A DNA stretch of 64,000 bases from Cyanobacterium sp. Dongsha4 (GCF_036345015.1 NZ_CP084098.1:1997326-2061325); one strand, 5' to 3'; shown: positions 35,554 through 44,935, numbered from the stretch's first letter. The notes: generated by a model from the letters alone, not told the origin. Program-made: numbers and translations.

Positions 35554-36317
35554 ATGTTATGATATAGACTGATCCTATCATCATTAATTAACCATGTCTC
35601 ATCAATGCCCTCGATGTCATAATACTAAAATCATCAAAAACGGTTTTGCTCGTGGTCAACAAAGGTTTAAATGTAAGCACTGTAACTATCAGTTCACCAC
35701 TGATAAGATTGATCGAGGTAAACCTATGTGGATGAAACTAGAAACAGCAATTCTGTATTGCAGTGGAATGTCTATGAATTCGATCGCAAAGCTTCTCAAT
35801 GTTTCTGCTCAGACTATTTTAAATTGGATTAGAGCTTTGGCACTAGAAAATTATGAAAAGCCTGAACCCTGCGAAGCGGTGGTTGTGGAACTAGATGAAC
35901 TTTGGCATTTTATAGAGTCAAAAAAAACAAGTTATGGATCTGGAAAGCTTATGACCGTAATACTAACAGACTTATCGACTGGGAATTGGGAAAGCGTGAT
36001 AGTGAAACCCTCAAAAAACTTTTAATTAGATTACTAAAATGGGATGTAACAGTCTACTGTACTGATGATTGGAAACCGTACCAAGAGTTATTATCTAAAC
36101 ATCCAGATGCGTATCATGTGATGACAAAAAGCGAAACTATAGCCATAGAAAGAAATAATTCCGATAATCGTCATTGGTTTGCTCGCTTTCATAGAAAAAC
36201 AAAAGTAGTATCAAAATCAATAGAAATGGTGGATTTAACAATGGGACTATTTGCAAAATTTAGAGTAAATGGAACGATCGATTCGTTAATAAATCAAAGA
36301 CTAACATTACTTAGTTG
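35553..36317 (+). mobile_element. IS1-family-like insertion sequence
   Basis: The ends are short and inverted (AAGTAATGTTA on the left, TAACATTACTT on the right). Length is about 765 bp, as for IS1. I see no target duplication (left flank ..TATCAATT, right flank AGTTGAAG..), and the neighbouring Uma2 gene has lost its 5' part. A deletion next to the element is the simplest reading. Confidence 0.75.
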
Positions 36318-36318
36318 A
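35594..36318 (+). CDS. IS1-family transposase, two frames joined by -1 frameshifting
   Basis: The first frame (35594-36025) has the InsA zinc-finger start MSHQCPRCHNTKIIKNGFARGQQRFKCKHCNYQF and an HTH. The second frame (from 35902) carries the InsB DDE part WKAYDRNTNRLIDWELGKRDSETLKKLL... RFHRKTKVVSKSIEMVDLTMGLFAKFRVNG. At 35920-35930 a run of eight A followed by C allows a -1 shift, which gives the continuous product WHFIESKKNKLWIWKAYDR. This is the usual IS1 expression mode, so the element may be functional. Confidence 0.85.
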
Positions 36319-36333
36319 AGCTCTCAAAAAATT

Positions 36334-37410
36334 TTATGGTTTTATCCTCTCATCTTGACCATAATGTTTATTTGCTATTTTACCTAGATATTCCCAATAA
36401 AATAACGGTGAAATACCATAACCAGGACGTTTAGAAGTTAAATTATCTTCTGTCAAAATTTCCCCTTGTTGAATATCTTGATTTGCTACTAAACTTTTAC
36501 GCGCTACTTTTCTATTTTTTAACTCCACAGAAGCAGGTTTTTTTAAACTATCACCTAAAGCTGATTCCACTTCCCTAATGGATTTTATCATCTCTTTTAA
36601 CTCTGATGGTTCTAAAGAGGCTTGATGATCTGGTCCGGGGAGGGTGCGATCGATGGTAAAATGTTTTTCGATTACTGTTGCACCCCTTGCCACTGCCGCA
36701 ATGGGAATACTAATTCCTAAAGTGTGATCAGAGTAACCAACAGGTAAATTAAATGCTGATTTTAAAGTATCCATTGCCTTAAGATTCACTTGGTTGAAAG
36801 GAGTTGGATATTCGGTGACACAGTGTAATAAAGTGACATTTTGTTGTAATTTTGCTTGTCCTTCTTCACTCAAATAGACAGATTGAAAGTTAGAAATACT
36901 GGGTTTTTCTTGAATATTTAGATAACCAAAAGCTAATACTCCTAAAGCAGTTTCAATTTCTCCTAGTAAACTCATTCCCGTAGATAAAATAACAGGTTTT
37001 TGGGTTTGAGCAATTTTTAGTAAAAAAGGTGCATTAGTTATTTCACCAGAAGGAATTTTTATCAGAGGTAAATCAAAGGTTTTTGTTAATAATTCTAAAC
37101 TATCAACATCGAAAGGAGTTGATAAAAACTGAATATTTTTTGACTGACAATAGTTAATTAATTCATAATGAGCATTGGTATCTAATTCTAATTTTTTTAC
37201 CATTTCTAACTGAGATTCATTATCTCCAGTATTAGTAATTTGATATTCAGCTTTAGGGGCTGTTTTACTAATAATTAGATCAGCTTTAAAGGTTTGGAAT
37301 TTAACAGCATCAGCTTGGGCTTCACTAGCAATATCAATTAACTGTTTTGCCAGTTTTAATGAGCCGTTATGATTAACTCCTGCTTCGGCAATGATATAAC
37401 ATTTAGACAT
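36334..37410 (-). CDS. neuB: NeuB/LegI-type nonulosonic acid synthase
   Basis: I place the start at ATG 37410 (MSKCYIIAEAGVNHNGSLKLAK); the longer reading to 37464 adds an unrelated leader. The protein has about 358 residues. The PEP- and metal-binding blocks are complete: IIAEAGVNHNG, ADAVKFQTFKADL, LPLIKIPSGEITNAPFLL, TLLHCVTEYPTPF, VGYSDHTLGISIPIAAVARGATVIEKHFTIDRTLPGPDHQASLEP. The C-terminal SAF domain (KSLVANQDIQQGEILTEDNLTSKRPGYGISP) is present. It condenses PEP with the ManNAc-type product of the downstream-acting NeuC/LegG. Two His of the metal site are visible in the EKHFT and PDHQAS motifs. Confidence 0.92.
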   Translation of the reverse strand: MSKCYIIAEAGVNHNGSLKLAKQLIDIASEAQADAVKFQTFKADLIISKTAPKAEYQITNTGDNESQLEMVKKLELDTNAHYELINYCQSKNIQFLSTPFDVDSLELLTKTFDLPLIKIPSGEITNAPFLLKIAQTQKPVILSTGMSLLGEIETALGVLAFGYLNIQEKPSISNFQSVYLSEEGQAKLQQNVTLLHCVTEYPTPFNQVNLKAMDTLKSAFNLPVGYSDHTLGISIPIAAVARGATVIEKHFTIDRTLPGPDHQASLEPSELKEMIKSIREVESALGDSLKKPASVELKNRKVARKSLVANQDIQQGEILTEDNLTSKRPGYGISPLFYWEYLGKIANKHYGQDERIKP

Positions 37411-37517
37411 TGGTAAAATTAAGTAATGATGAATATTTGTTATGGAGTTTTTGTCTCTTGGCAATTAGTAATAATAATTTATTTTCGGATAAGAGCAAAT
37501 TTAATATGGTAATAGTC

Positions 37518-38078
37518 TTAACCAAAAATATCAGATAAATTGATTTTTAAATCTGGAAAAGAAAGAGGCGAAATAATTTTTTGCTTATTAAGTTTCTGTA
37601 AATTTTGATAGAAATTATCCTCTGGTTGGGTGTAAATTTCAAGAATATCATCATTGAGATTAACTAACCAAACTTCTTGAATTTTATTTTCGGCATAGAG
37701 AGGAATTTTAATTTTAACTTCTTGATCATATTTTATTGTACTATCTGAAACTTCGATTAATAAGCAAATATCATCAGGTTGAATGGGTTTAGTAGCGTAA
37801 AAATCATCTCTAAGTTTTGCTACTACTAAATCTGGTTGAGGTTCACTATAATTATCTAATTGAATAGAATTTTGCACACTAATTAGAGCTTTATCTAATA
37901 AATGACGATAAAATAAATTCGTCAAGCGATTAACTGTTGTCATGTGCTTTAAGCCAAGAGGAGACATGGGAACAATTTTTCCTTTAATTAATTCAAGTCT
38001 TTCTTCAGGATGAAATATATTAGTTTCACCCATTCGATGATATTGTTCAATTGTAAATTTTCTGGTAAGTAATTGCAT
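37518..38078 (-). CDS. Uma2 family putative endonuclease
   Basis: The protein has 186 residues: KFTIEQYHRMGETNIFHPEERLELIKGKIVPMSPLGLKHMTTVNRL, then EPQPDLVVAKLRDDFY and DDICLLIEVSDSTIKYDQEVKIKIPLYAENKIQEVWLVNL. All Uma2 strands are present and the gene is intact. It lies between neuB and neuC on the same strand, which is unusual, since it splits a biosynthetic pair. Function unknown. Confidence 0.9.
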   Translation of the reverse strand: MQLLTRKFTIEQYHRMGETNIFHPEERLELIKGKIVPMSPLGLKHMTTVNRLTNLFYRHLLDKALISVQNSIQLDNYSEPQPDLVVAKLRDDFYATKPIQPDDICLLIEVSDSTIKYDQEVKIKIPLYAENKIQEVWLVNLNDDILEIYTQPEDNFYQNLQKLNKQKIISPLSFPDLKINLSDIFG

Positions 38079-38118
38079 GACTTCAAAAAAGCATTTTCAT
38101 TAAAATTTACCTATTAAG

Positions 38119-39294
38119 CTATAAATCGTAAAATTTTTTTATGATGATATTATTTAATTGAATATTATTTAATTGAATATTTTTGAGGACATTTTTAATC
38201 TTTATACTAACATCTCCTTGTCCATAAGGAGAAACAACATTTTTCAAAGATAATTGAAATTCAAAAGAAAGAGCTTTATTTATACTTATTATTATATCTT
38301 TCGATTTTTCGGCACAATCAATAATTGAAGTGGCTTTTAAACGTCCTTTTTGTCGATCACCAATATTAATAGTAGGTTTTTTCAAAAAGGGGACTTCTAT
38401 TAAACCACTGGAAGAATTGCCGATGACTAAATCACAATTTTTAATAGCACTTAAATATCTCAATTGTCCGAGGGAATTAAAGGTGATCGCTCTAGTTTTA
38501 TTGTAGCTAACATATTGAGCTATTTTATAATTAATAATATTATTTTCTGGATCTGAATTGGGCTTAGTAAAAATGATTTTTGCTGAGAAGAAATTGTCTA
38601 AAGCGATTAATAATTCATCAAAGGCTTGAGCCGAATTATTTTCCATTAAAGTAACGGGATGATAGGTTACTAAAAAGTTTAAATTTCCGAGTTTAAAATT
38701 AATAGATTCTTCTAATTCTTCTCTTTCTAAAAGTTTTAATTTGGCAATATTATCTACTCCGATCGCACCAAAATTGAATACTTTTTCTGGGTTTTCTCCT
38801 AATTGAATAACTCTTTTTTCATATTCTTTTGCCGCCACAAAATGAAGATGAGACATTTTGGTAATAGAGTGTCTAATAGCTTCATCTATTGCCCCTTGTG
38901 TAGTTTCTCCGCCATGAATATGTGCTAAGGGTATTCTGAGAATTAAGGCAGTTTGAGCAATAGCTAACATTTCGGTGCGATCGCCTAATACCACTAATAT
39001 ATCTGGTTTTAAGCGTTCTAAAGCATCAGCAAAGCCCATAATACCCACACCTATTGATTTAGCAACACTAACAGGAGTATCACTAGATAAAAGCATTTCT
39101 ACTTTGGCGGAAATAGTGAAACCATCATCCTCAATAATTTTGTAAGTAGAACCAAACTCTGGAGAAAGGTGCATTCCCGTCACAAGAATTTGTAAGGTTA
39201 AATCAGAATCGTCTTGAATTTCCCTCATTAACCAATACAATAAACCATATTCGGCACGAGTACCTGTTGCCACACAAATTTTTCTGGACATCAA
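38119..39294 (-). CDS. neuC: NeuC/LegG-type UDP-GlcNAc 2-epimerase (hydrolysing)
   Basis: The protein has 391 residues. Features of hydrolysing epimerases are ICVATGTRAEYGLLYWLMREI, DILVVLGDRTEMLAIAQTALILRIPLAHIHGGETTQGAIDEAIRHSITKMSHLHFVAA and CDLVIGNSSSGLIEVPFLKKPTINIGDRQKGRLKA. The enzyme releases a ManNAc-type sugar from a UDP sugar for the NeuB/LegI step. At the 3' end a 15-bp direct tandem duplication (about 38149-38178) repeats QLNNI just before IIIKKFYDL. That tail should be harmless. Confidence 0.9.
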   Translation of the reverse strand: MMSRKICVATGTRAEYGLLYWLMREIQDDSDLTLQILVTGMHLSPEFGSTYKIIEDDGFTISAKVEMLLSSDTPVSVAKSIGVGIMGFADALERLKPDILVVLGDRTEMLAIAQTALILRIPLAHIHGGETTQGAIDEAIRHSITKMSHLHFVAAKEYEKRVIQLGENPEKVFNFGAIGVDNIAKLKLLEREELEESINFKLGNLNFLVTYHPVTLMENNSAQAFDELLIALDNFFSAKIIFTKPNSDPENNIINYKIAQYVSYNKTRAITFNSLGQLRYLSAIKNCDLVIGNSSSGLIEVPFLKKPTINIGDRQKGRLKATSIIDCAEKSKDIIISINKALSFEFQLSLKNVVSPYGQGDVSIKIKNVLKNIQLNNIQLNNIIIKKFYDL

Positions 39295-39918
39295 TGATTT
39301 TTTTATTTGTTATTTAACCATGCGATCGCATCATCTAAGGAGTTAAAATCAAAAAGACTTTCTCCAAATAATTCCAGTTCCTCAATGAATAAAGTGTTAA
39401 GTTTTGATTGTAAGATTTCACTAACATTCCCAAAGCGTTTTTTAATAAGACGACTCATGAGAGAAACCTCACCTTTTTCAAAACCTTCATTCAAAATCCG
39501 TTGATAAGTAACAGATTCTTTTAAAAGATCATCTTGTAAATACATTTTGATTAATTCCTCCGAATAATTAATACCTGCTAATAGTTCGACACAAGCGGCA
39601 ATATTGCTTTTTTGTCTGGGATCAACTATGTTTTTGATACTATCTGCTACTTGAGATAATAGCATTTCTGGTTGTTCACTTTTAGCCAAAACTGCCAACG
39701 GTAACAACTCAGGTTGAGATAAAAGAGGAGCAGGATCACATTCCCAAATTCTAATTACCCGATAACGATGGCTAGTTTTCCCCACCTGAAAACGATCTTC
39801 AAACACTTTGGGAGAATTGTCTGGGCGTAAAAAGATGATTACTTGTTCAATAACCTTATCTTCTTGATAGAGTTTATGAACTCGATAAAGCCTTACCCAA
39901 TAATCTAACATTCTCAAA

Positions 39919-41211
39919 CTGATAATTCCAAAAACCCTGAAAAGCTATGCCATAGCTGAAACCCCTAGAAAATCGTGCTGAAAATGCTCTTTGATTACAT
40001 CAGGTAGCTTAGTTGTTGATTCTATTTTTCTCATTATTTGCGTCAATGATAAACGACCTAAACTAGGCATAAACTGCATTGATAACAGTATTAAATACAT
40101 TATTACTTTAATTAATAATCCTATATAAATTCCCTGTTTCCTTAATTTCATCTCCGCAATTTTTAGTACCGATTTTAACATTTTCCAAAACTGTTCAATA
40201 ATATTGTGTGCAGACCATATCCGCCATATTTCTACTCCTCTCAACGATATACTACTTAAATCCATCAATAAATAACAACTACTATTACTTTTTTGAAAAA
40301 ATAACCAATTTAACTCCCCAAAAGTCGGATTTGATAATTTTTTTCTCACACAAGGCACATCTATTCCCCATTGATTTTCTTGATAATCCACTCTTTTTTT
40401 CCATTCACTTCCTTTTCCTTTAAAATCTTCTCCTTCAAATACATAACTACTTTTCCCAGCCATAATAATTTTGGTGAATCCTAGTTCATCTAATTGTTCT
40501 TTTAATTGTTTTGATACATACCAAGAATCGAGAGTAATAGGATATTTACTAATATTGATATTTTCTTTGAGACATTCTTCTTTAATTTCCTTTAACATCG
40601 CAATTAAAATACTTGGTTTATCCGTATTTTTTCTTCCCTGTTTGGAGCAATATTTTAATCCAATGGGTATTGCTTTTCCATTGATTGTTAATATGATTCC
40701 TAATATATTTTGTCCATTTACCACTTTTTTCCAACGTCCACTATACCAAGTAAATGTACAGCGTAACCTCTTTCCTACTCTGTCAATAACACTATCATCT
40801 ACAGCAAATGTTATCTTTGCCCTTGACTGTGTAGAATTACTCTTTTTTTCAATAATTTGTAACTGTTCTACTGCCACATTGACCATCAATAATTTTAAAA
40901 CTTTTTGGAGCTTGTATAATGTCCATGAAGAAATTTCTGCATATATTTTTTGATGATTAACTCCTAAGAAATCTGCCAATTGTTTAGGATTAAAACAGCC
41001 ATAGGCATGACTGATTGCTAAAATCATAATAGCTTCAAATGCTTCAATTTTATGAGAGCGAAATAATCTATTAAATCTGACAAAGAAAATCTGAATTATG
41101 CTAGATAGATGAAATTTCATGATTTAGGAAAAATATTTTGGGCATTTTCATTTAAGCATACGGTTTGATTCTTAACACTTTCAGCTTTTCAGCCATTTTC
41201 AGAATTGTCAG
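39919..41211 (-). mobile_element. IS4-superfamily insertion sequence, copy B
   Basis: The element is 1293 bp, with the same inverted ends as copy A. A perfect 5-bp direct repeat TCAAA flanks it (39914-39918 and 41212-41216). It is inserted in the Rpn-type gene and oriented opposite to copy A, so the 8.8 kb between the copies could invert by homologous recombination. Confidence 0.93.
39945..41120 (-). CDS. IS4-superfamily DDE transposase (copy B)
   Basis: The transposase has 391 residues and is identical to copy A except WYVSKQL for WYVSQQL (one base, A for C). It is intact. The single difference indicates that the two copies separated very recently. Confidence 0.9.
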   Translation of the reverse strand: MKFHLSSIIQIFFVRFNRLFRSHKIEAFEAIMILAISHAYGCFNPKQLADFLGVNHQKIYAEISSWTLYKLQKVLKLLMVNVAVEQLQIIEKKSNSTQSRAKITFAVDDSVIDRVGKRLRCTFTWYSGRWKKVVNGQNILGIILTINGKAIPIGLKYCSKQGRKNTDKPSILIAMLKEIKEECLKENINISKYPITLDSWYVSKQLKEQLDELGFTKIIMAGKSSYVFEGEDFKGKGSEWKKRVDYQENQWGIDVPCVRKKLSNPTFGELNWLFFQKSNSSCYLLMDLSSISLRGVEIWRIWSAHNIIEQFWKMLKSVLKIAEMKLRKQGIYIGLLIKVIMYLILLSMQFMPSLGRLSLTQIMRKIESTTKLPDVIKEHFQHDFLGVSAMA

Positions 41212-41918
41212 TCAAAGGTAAAGGAGGATCAGATTTTGGGCGAGTTTGAAATTCGAGATGAATAATTTTATTTCCTACTTCTAAGAAAAAAACGCCATCA
41301 GCACGAATAGGCTCAATATTTAATTCCGTAGGTAACATTTCGATTTTATCGTTAATTTCTCGGTTGAATAACCAAGTTAAAATTGGTTTTTTGTATTCAT
41401 CGATAATGAATTTAAGAATACTATCGTAACTCATAGATTTTGTATCAATTGTAATTAATAAATTTTATAAAAACACGCTACTAGGAATATTAATTAAACA
41501 AGAAACAATCTTTTCGGCTTGAGTTAAATCCATTTTCGGAGAATTTTTAAACATCGGTAATTTATTCATTAAAGTCCATACAGGACGAGTCATAATACCA
41601 TTATCATTGAGTAATTGTAGTAAATCATTTCGCTCATGTATATAATTCGTATCTAAAAGGAGAACATTTAACCAATAGTTACTTTTTGCATATTCTCTCT
41701 CAGAAAAAAAAGAAATACCCTCAATATTTTGAAAAACTTGTCGATATTTATCAGCTAATTGCCTTTTCTTCTCTAAAAATTTGGGTAATTGTTCCAGTTG
41801 TGCAACCCCCAAAGCTGCATTAAGATTAGGCAAACGGTAATTGTAACCAATCTGATCATGATTAAATTCCCATTTATGAGGGATTTTTGCGGTATTGGTA
41901 ATATGTTTAGCTAAATTA

Positions 41919-42882
41919 ACCTGAGTTTTGGTTAAGCAGATTGAGGTAAAATCCATTCTAAGGAAAGGTGGGGCTTTTTTGGTTGATGACAATATGCGAT
42001 TAACCCACATAATATATTGACACAGAAATTTATTGGTGAACGATGACGAGAATGTTCTATTTGTGATATGTTTTTGAGCTGATCATTGATTGTTTCGACA
42101 ATCGCTCGTTTCCGAGATAAAAGTTTGTTATGAAGTCTCATTAATTTGTTCTTCATATTGCGTCTGGGTTTGGCAAAAAACTCAATACCAAAATCTTTCA
42201 GTAACTTTGTGGCTAATTTTTGTGAGACATAACCTCTATCACCAAAAACTTTTCCCCAAAGCTCTTTTAAAAGATCGACTACAGGTTTACGGTCATCGAC
42301 ATTACCTGGGGTTAAGCTCATATTCACAATTTCCCCCAGTTCATTGACTACCAGATGGAGTTTAAAACCAAAAAACCAATCCACAGAGGTTTTGCCTCTT
42401 TGAGCTAAATTTTTAAATACTTTATGTTGGCGAATACGGCGGTTATGACAAACTTGGATCTTGGTAGAATCAATAAAACTAATTCCGGTACAGTTACCAA
42501 AACAGTGCTTGAGGTAAACACACAAGGGAATAATCGTTGATGGAATCCATTGGACAAAACGTTGATAACTGGGAAGTTTGGGAAAAGCAGAAGTCCAATA
42601 TTGTTGAACGTGATTAAGATAAAAATGTTTGAAATTACGGTAATGATTTTGGTGAAAAGCAATGAGAATAGTCATAATTTCACTTAAACAGAGACTTTTA
42701 GTACGAACACGTTGGACAGCACCATGAGAGATAAGTTTTTGTTGCCATTGAGGCTCAAATTGTTGGCAGAAATCATCGACATGACAAAATAAATGATCTA
42801 AATTAAACATAGGGCAGTAGTTAGTTGATGGTTTGTTATATTCAGCTTACTATCTGCCTGTTTTCTTATCCAAAACTGAGGT
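41919..42882 (-). mobile_element. IS982-family insertion sequence, copy 2
   Basis: The element is 964 bp, inverted relative to copy 1. The flanking direct repeat on the + strand is TAAATTA (41912-41918 and 42883-42889), 7 bp. The ends are as in copy 1. Confidence 0.92.
41932..42810 (-). CDS. IS982-family transposase (copy 2)
   Basis: The transposase has 292 residues and is intact. It matches copy 1 with only isolated differences, and it lies inside legC. The downstream ORF reading into legC across the IS end (starting at 42010) is a fusion artefact. Confidence 0.94.
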   Translation of the reverse strand: MFNLDHLFCHVDDFCQQFEPQWQQKLISHGAVQRVRTKSLCLSEIMTILIAFHQNHYRNFKHFYLNHVQQYWTSAFPKLPSYQRFVQWIPSTIIPLCVYLKHCFGNCTGISFIDSTKIQVCHNRRIRQHKVFKNLAQRGKTSVDWFFGFKLHLVVNELGEIVNMSLTPGNVDDRKPVVDLLKELWGKVFGDRGYVSQKLATKLLKDFGIEFFAKPRRNMKNKLMRLHNKLLSRKRAIVETINDQLKNISQIEHSRHRSPINFCVNILCGLIAYCHQPKKPHLSLEWILPQSA

Positions 42883-43600
42883 TAAATTACCTAGAGATTC
42901 ATAATTGGTTAAAATTGCACCTCCTCCCCCTGTAGTAATAATTTTATTGCCATTAAAACTTAAAGCGGAAACTTTGCCCCAATTTCCCGTATGAATATCG
43001 TTATAAAAACTACCTAAAGATTCGGCGGCATCTTCGATTAGTTCTAATTTAAAGTGTTCACACAAAGCGACTAATGGCTCTATATCAACGGGATGTCCAA
43101 AAGTATGTACACAGGTATAACAGCCTTAATTTTCCTGCCTGTATGACGATTAAAACAACCTTCAGAAGTGATCTTAGCAATAGTATCAAGATAATCTGCT
43201 AATTTAGTTACATCTAAGCCTAAACTAGAAAAATTACTATCGACAAAATGAGGAATTGCCCCACAATAAGCAACAGCGTTAGCAGTAGCCACAAAAGTTA
43301 AAGCAGGAATTAGCACCTCATCATCTCTTTTTACGCCTAATAATTTCAGACAGATATGTAAAGCAGATGTACCATTGACAACGGCGATCGCTCTTTTTAC
43401 GCCAGTATAATTGGCTAAATCATCCTCGAAGCGATCGACAAATTTACCCACAGAAGAAACCCAACCAGTATCAAGACATTCTTTCACACATTCCCATTCA
43501 TTGCCTTGAAAATAAGGCTCATGTAAAGCAATAAAATCTTTATTTTTGGGTAATACTTCCTTGATAGCGTCTAAAATTAAGTTTAAATCGAGCTTTTTCA

Positions 43601-44653
43601 TTAAATATTGTAGATATTAGCCTTATATTGTTTTAAATTATCAGGATTCGTAAACCAAGCCACCGTTTCCGCTAAACCTTGCTTTAATCCTTCCTTACCA
43701 CCATATAAAGGTTGCCAGTCTAGCAGTTTTTTAGCTTTGCTATTATCTGCCCATAACCGATTAACTTCACTTTTTTCTGGACGTAAACGTACCTGATCTG
43801 TTTCTATTTCAATTTCTACATTCATAACATCTGCAATGGTTTGAACTAAATCACCAATAGAAATTTCGTAATTACTACCAATATTAATTACTTCTCCAAT
43901 AGAATTTTCCGATTCAGCAATAGAAACAAATCCTCTTACGGTATCTTTGACATAGTTAAAATCTCTAGTAGGATGTAACGCTCCTAATTTTATTTTACGT
44001 TTCCCGTTGGCAATTTGAGTAATGACGGTGGGAATAACTGCTCTAGCTGATTGTCGAGGTCCATAAGTATTAAATGGACGTATAATTGCAACTGGAGTAT
44101 TAAAACTATTGTAAAAAGACATAGCAATTTGATCTGCACCTATTTTACTGGCAGAGTAGGGAGATTGTCCCTGTAGAGGATGATCTTCTGTAATCGGTAC
44201 AAATTTGGCAGTACCATAAACTTCACTGGTAGATGTATGAACAACCTTTTTGATGCCTAATTCTTTAGCTGCTTGGACGATATTTAATGTTCCTTTTATA
44301 TTTGTGTCAACATAGGTATCAGGGGAATGGTAAGAGTAAGGAATTGCAATTAAGGCGGCTAAATGAAAAACTAGATCACAACCTTTCATGGCTTCTTTCA
44401 CTCCATAAGGATCTCGAATGTCACCACTAAAAACTTCTAAATTATCAATAACTTCTTTCGGTGAGTTATCTAGCCATCCCCAAGAGTTGAATGAGTTGTA
44501 TAAAACAAAGGCTCTAACATTACAACCTTGTTCAACTAATGTTTCGGTTAAATGAGAACCGATAAAACCATCTGCACCAATTACTAATATTTTTAAATCT
44601 TTTATTTGTGGTTTTTTCATAAGCATAAATATTTGACTTTCTCTCCATGACAT
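43601..44653 (-). CDS. legB: LegB-type NAD-dependent sugar-nucleotide 4,6-dehydratase
   Basis: This extended SDR has about 340-350 residues. A start at the internal MLMKKPQIKDLKILVIGADG or MKKPQ is at least as likely as the ATG at 44653. Motifs are ILVIGADGFIGSHLTETLVEQG, TSTSEVYGTAKFVPITEDHPLQGQSPYSASKIGADQIAMSFY (catalytic YxxxK) and RPFNTYGPRQSARAVIPTVITQ. LegB makes the 4-keto-6-deoxy intermediate of legionaminic acid from a nucleotide-linked GlcNAc. It is the first gene of the minus-strand cluster. The stop overlaps the legC start by one base. Confidence 0.9.
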   Translation of the reverse strand: MSWRESQIFMLMKKPQIKDLKILVIGADGFIGSHLTETLVEQGCNVRAFVLYNSFNSWGWLDNSPKEVIDNLEVFSGDIRDPYGVKEAMKGCDLVFHLAALIAIPYSYHSPDTYVDTNIKGTLNIVQAAKELGIKKVVHTSTSEVYGTAKFVPITEDHPLQGQSPYSASKIGADQIAMSFYNSFNTPVAIIRPFNTYGPRQSARAVIPTVITQIANGKRKIKLGALHPTRDFNYVKDTVRGFVSIAESENSIGEVINIGSNYEISIGDLVQTIADVMNVEIEIETDQVRLRPEKSEVNRLWADNSKAKKLLDWQPLYGGKEGLKQGLAETVAWFTNPDNLKQYKANIYNI

Positions 44654-44663
44654 AATATTAAGC

Positions 44664-44766
44664 TAAGACGCATTAAACTTTCCTTTTTTATTAATTATTA
44701 AAAATGACCAAAACGCTTACCTGTTAAATGTTCCCTACTTTCCTCTAACGATTTAGATGCGTCCTA
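44664..44766. mobile_element. Small MITE-like element with TA ends, upstream of legB
   Basis: The stretch of 103 bp starts TAAGACGCATTAAA and ends with the inverted counterpart of TAGGACGCATCTAAA. The outermost TA on both sides would be the duplication of an IS630/mariner-type element. It has no coding capacity. It lies just upstream of legB and ends exactly where the copied dehydratase 5' end begins. Confidence 0.5.
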
Positions 44767-44905
<139 letters not shown>

Positions 44906-44935
44906 TGATGTTTGGGGATAAAGGGGGTGCGATCA

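Larger units (their letters stand above)
39303..41434 (-). pseudogene. Rpn-family (DUF4351) nuclease gene split by IS copy B
   Basis: The N-terminal part (41434 down: MSYDSILKFIIDEYKKPILTWLFNREINDKIEMLPTELNIEPIRADGVFFLEVGNKIIHLEFQTRPKSDPPLP) and the C-terminal part (39917 down: RMLDYWVRLYRVHKLYQEDKVIEQVIIFLRPDNSPKVFEDRFQVGKTSHRYRVIRIWECDP...) belong to one protein. Removing 39919-41211 and one TCAAA repeat joins them in frame as PPLPLRMLDYWV. The nuclease-like core L-E-x-Q-T and the C-terminal DUF4351 helix bundle (RLIKKRFGNVSEILQSKL) are both recognisable. The family is thought to act on DNA and is spread widely in cyanobacteria. Confidence 0.9.
41465..43601 (-). pseudogene. legC: LegC-type PLP aminotransferase gene, frameshifted and split by IS982
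   Basis: The N-terminal part from ATG 43601 (LDLNLILDAIKEVLPKNKDFIALHEPYFQGNEWECVKECLDTGWVSSVGKFVDRFE...) is a DegT/DnrJ/EryC1 aminotransferase of the LegC type. After AVIPV the frame is lost: the gene reads CCTGTGTACAT where CCTGTACAT would continue as HTFGHPVDIEPLVALCEHFKLELIEDAAESLGSFY, a duplicated GT dinucleotide near 43110. The PLP lysine is in ALSFNGNKIITTGGGGA. At 42883 IS982 copy 2 interrupts; beyond it the C-terminal third (VNLAKHITNTAKIPHKWEFNHDQIGYNYRLPNLNAALGVAQLEQLP...) continues to 41465. Two independent lesions make it dead. Its ATG overlaps the legB stop, so they were coupled. Confidence 0.92.

Noticed and set aside
41465-42010. Aminotransferase ORF starting MWVNRILSSTKKAPPFL
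   Set aside because: Its first residues are read from the IS982 end; only the part after VNLAKHITN belongs to legC.
42405-42662. 85-residue ORFs within IS982 (also 1522-1779, 1837-2094 and 42090-42347)
   Set aside because: Shadows of the transposase in other frames.
1302-42882. A composite transposon bounded by the two IS982 copies
   Set aside because: Each copy has its own short target duplication and lies in a gene whose two halves are both present beside it, so they inserted separately.
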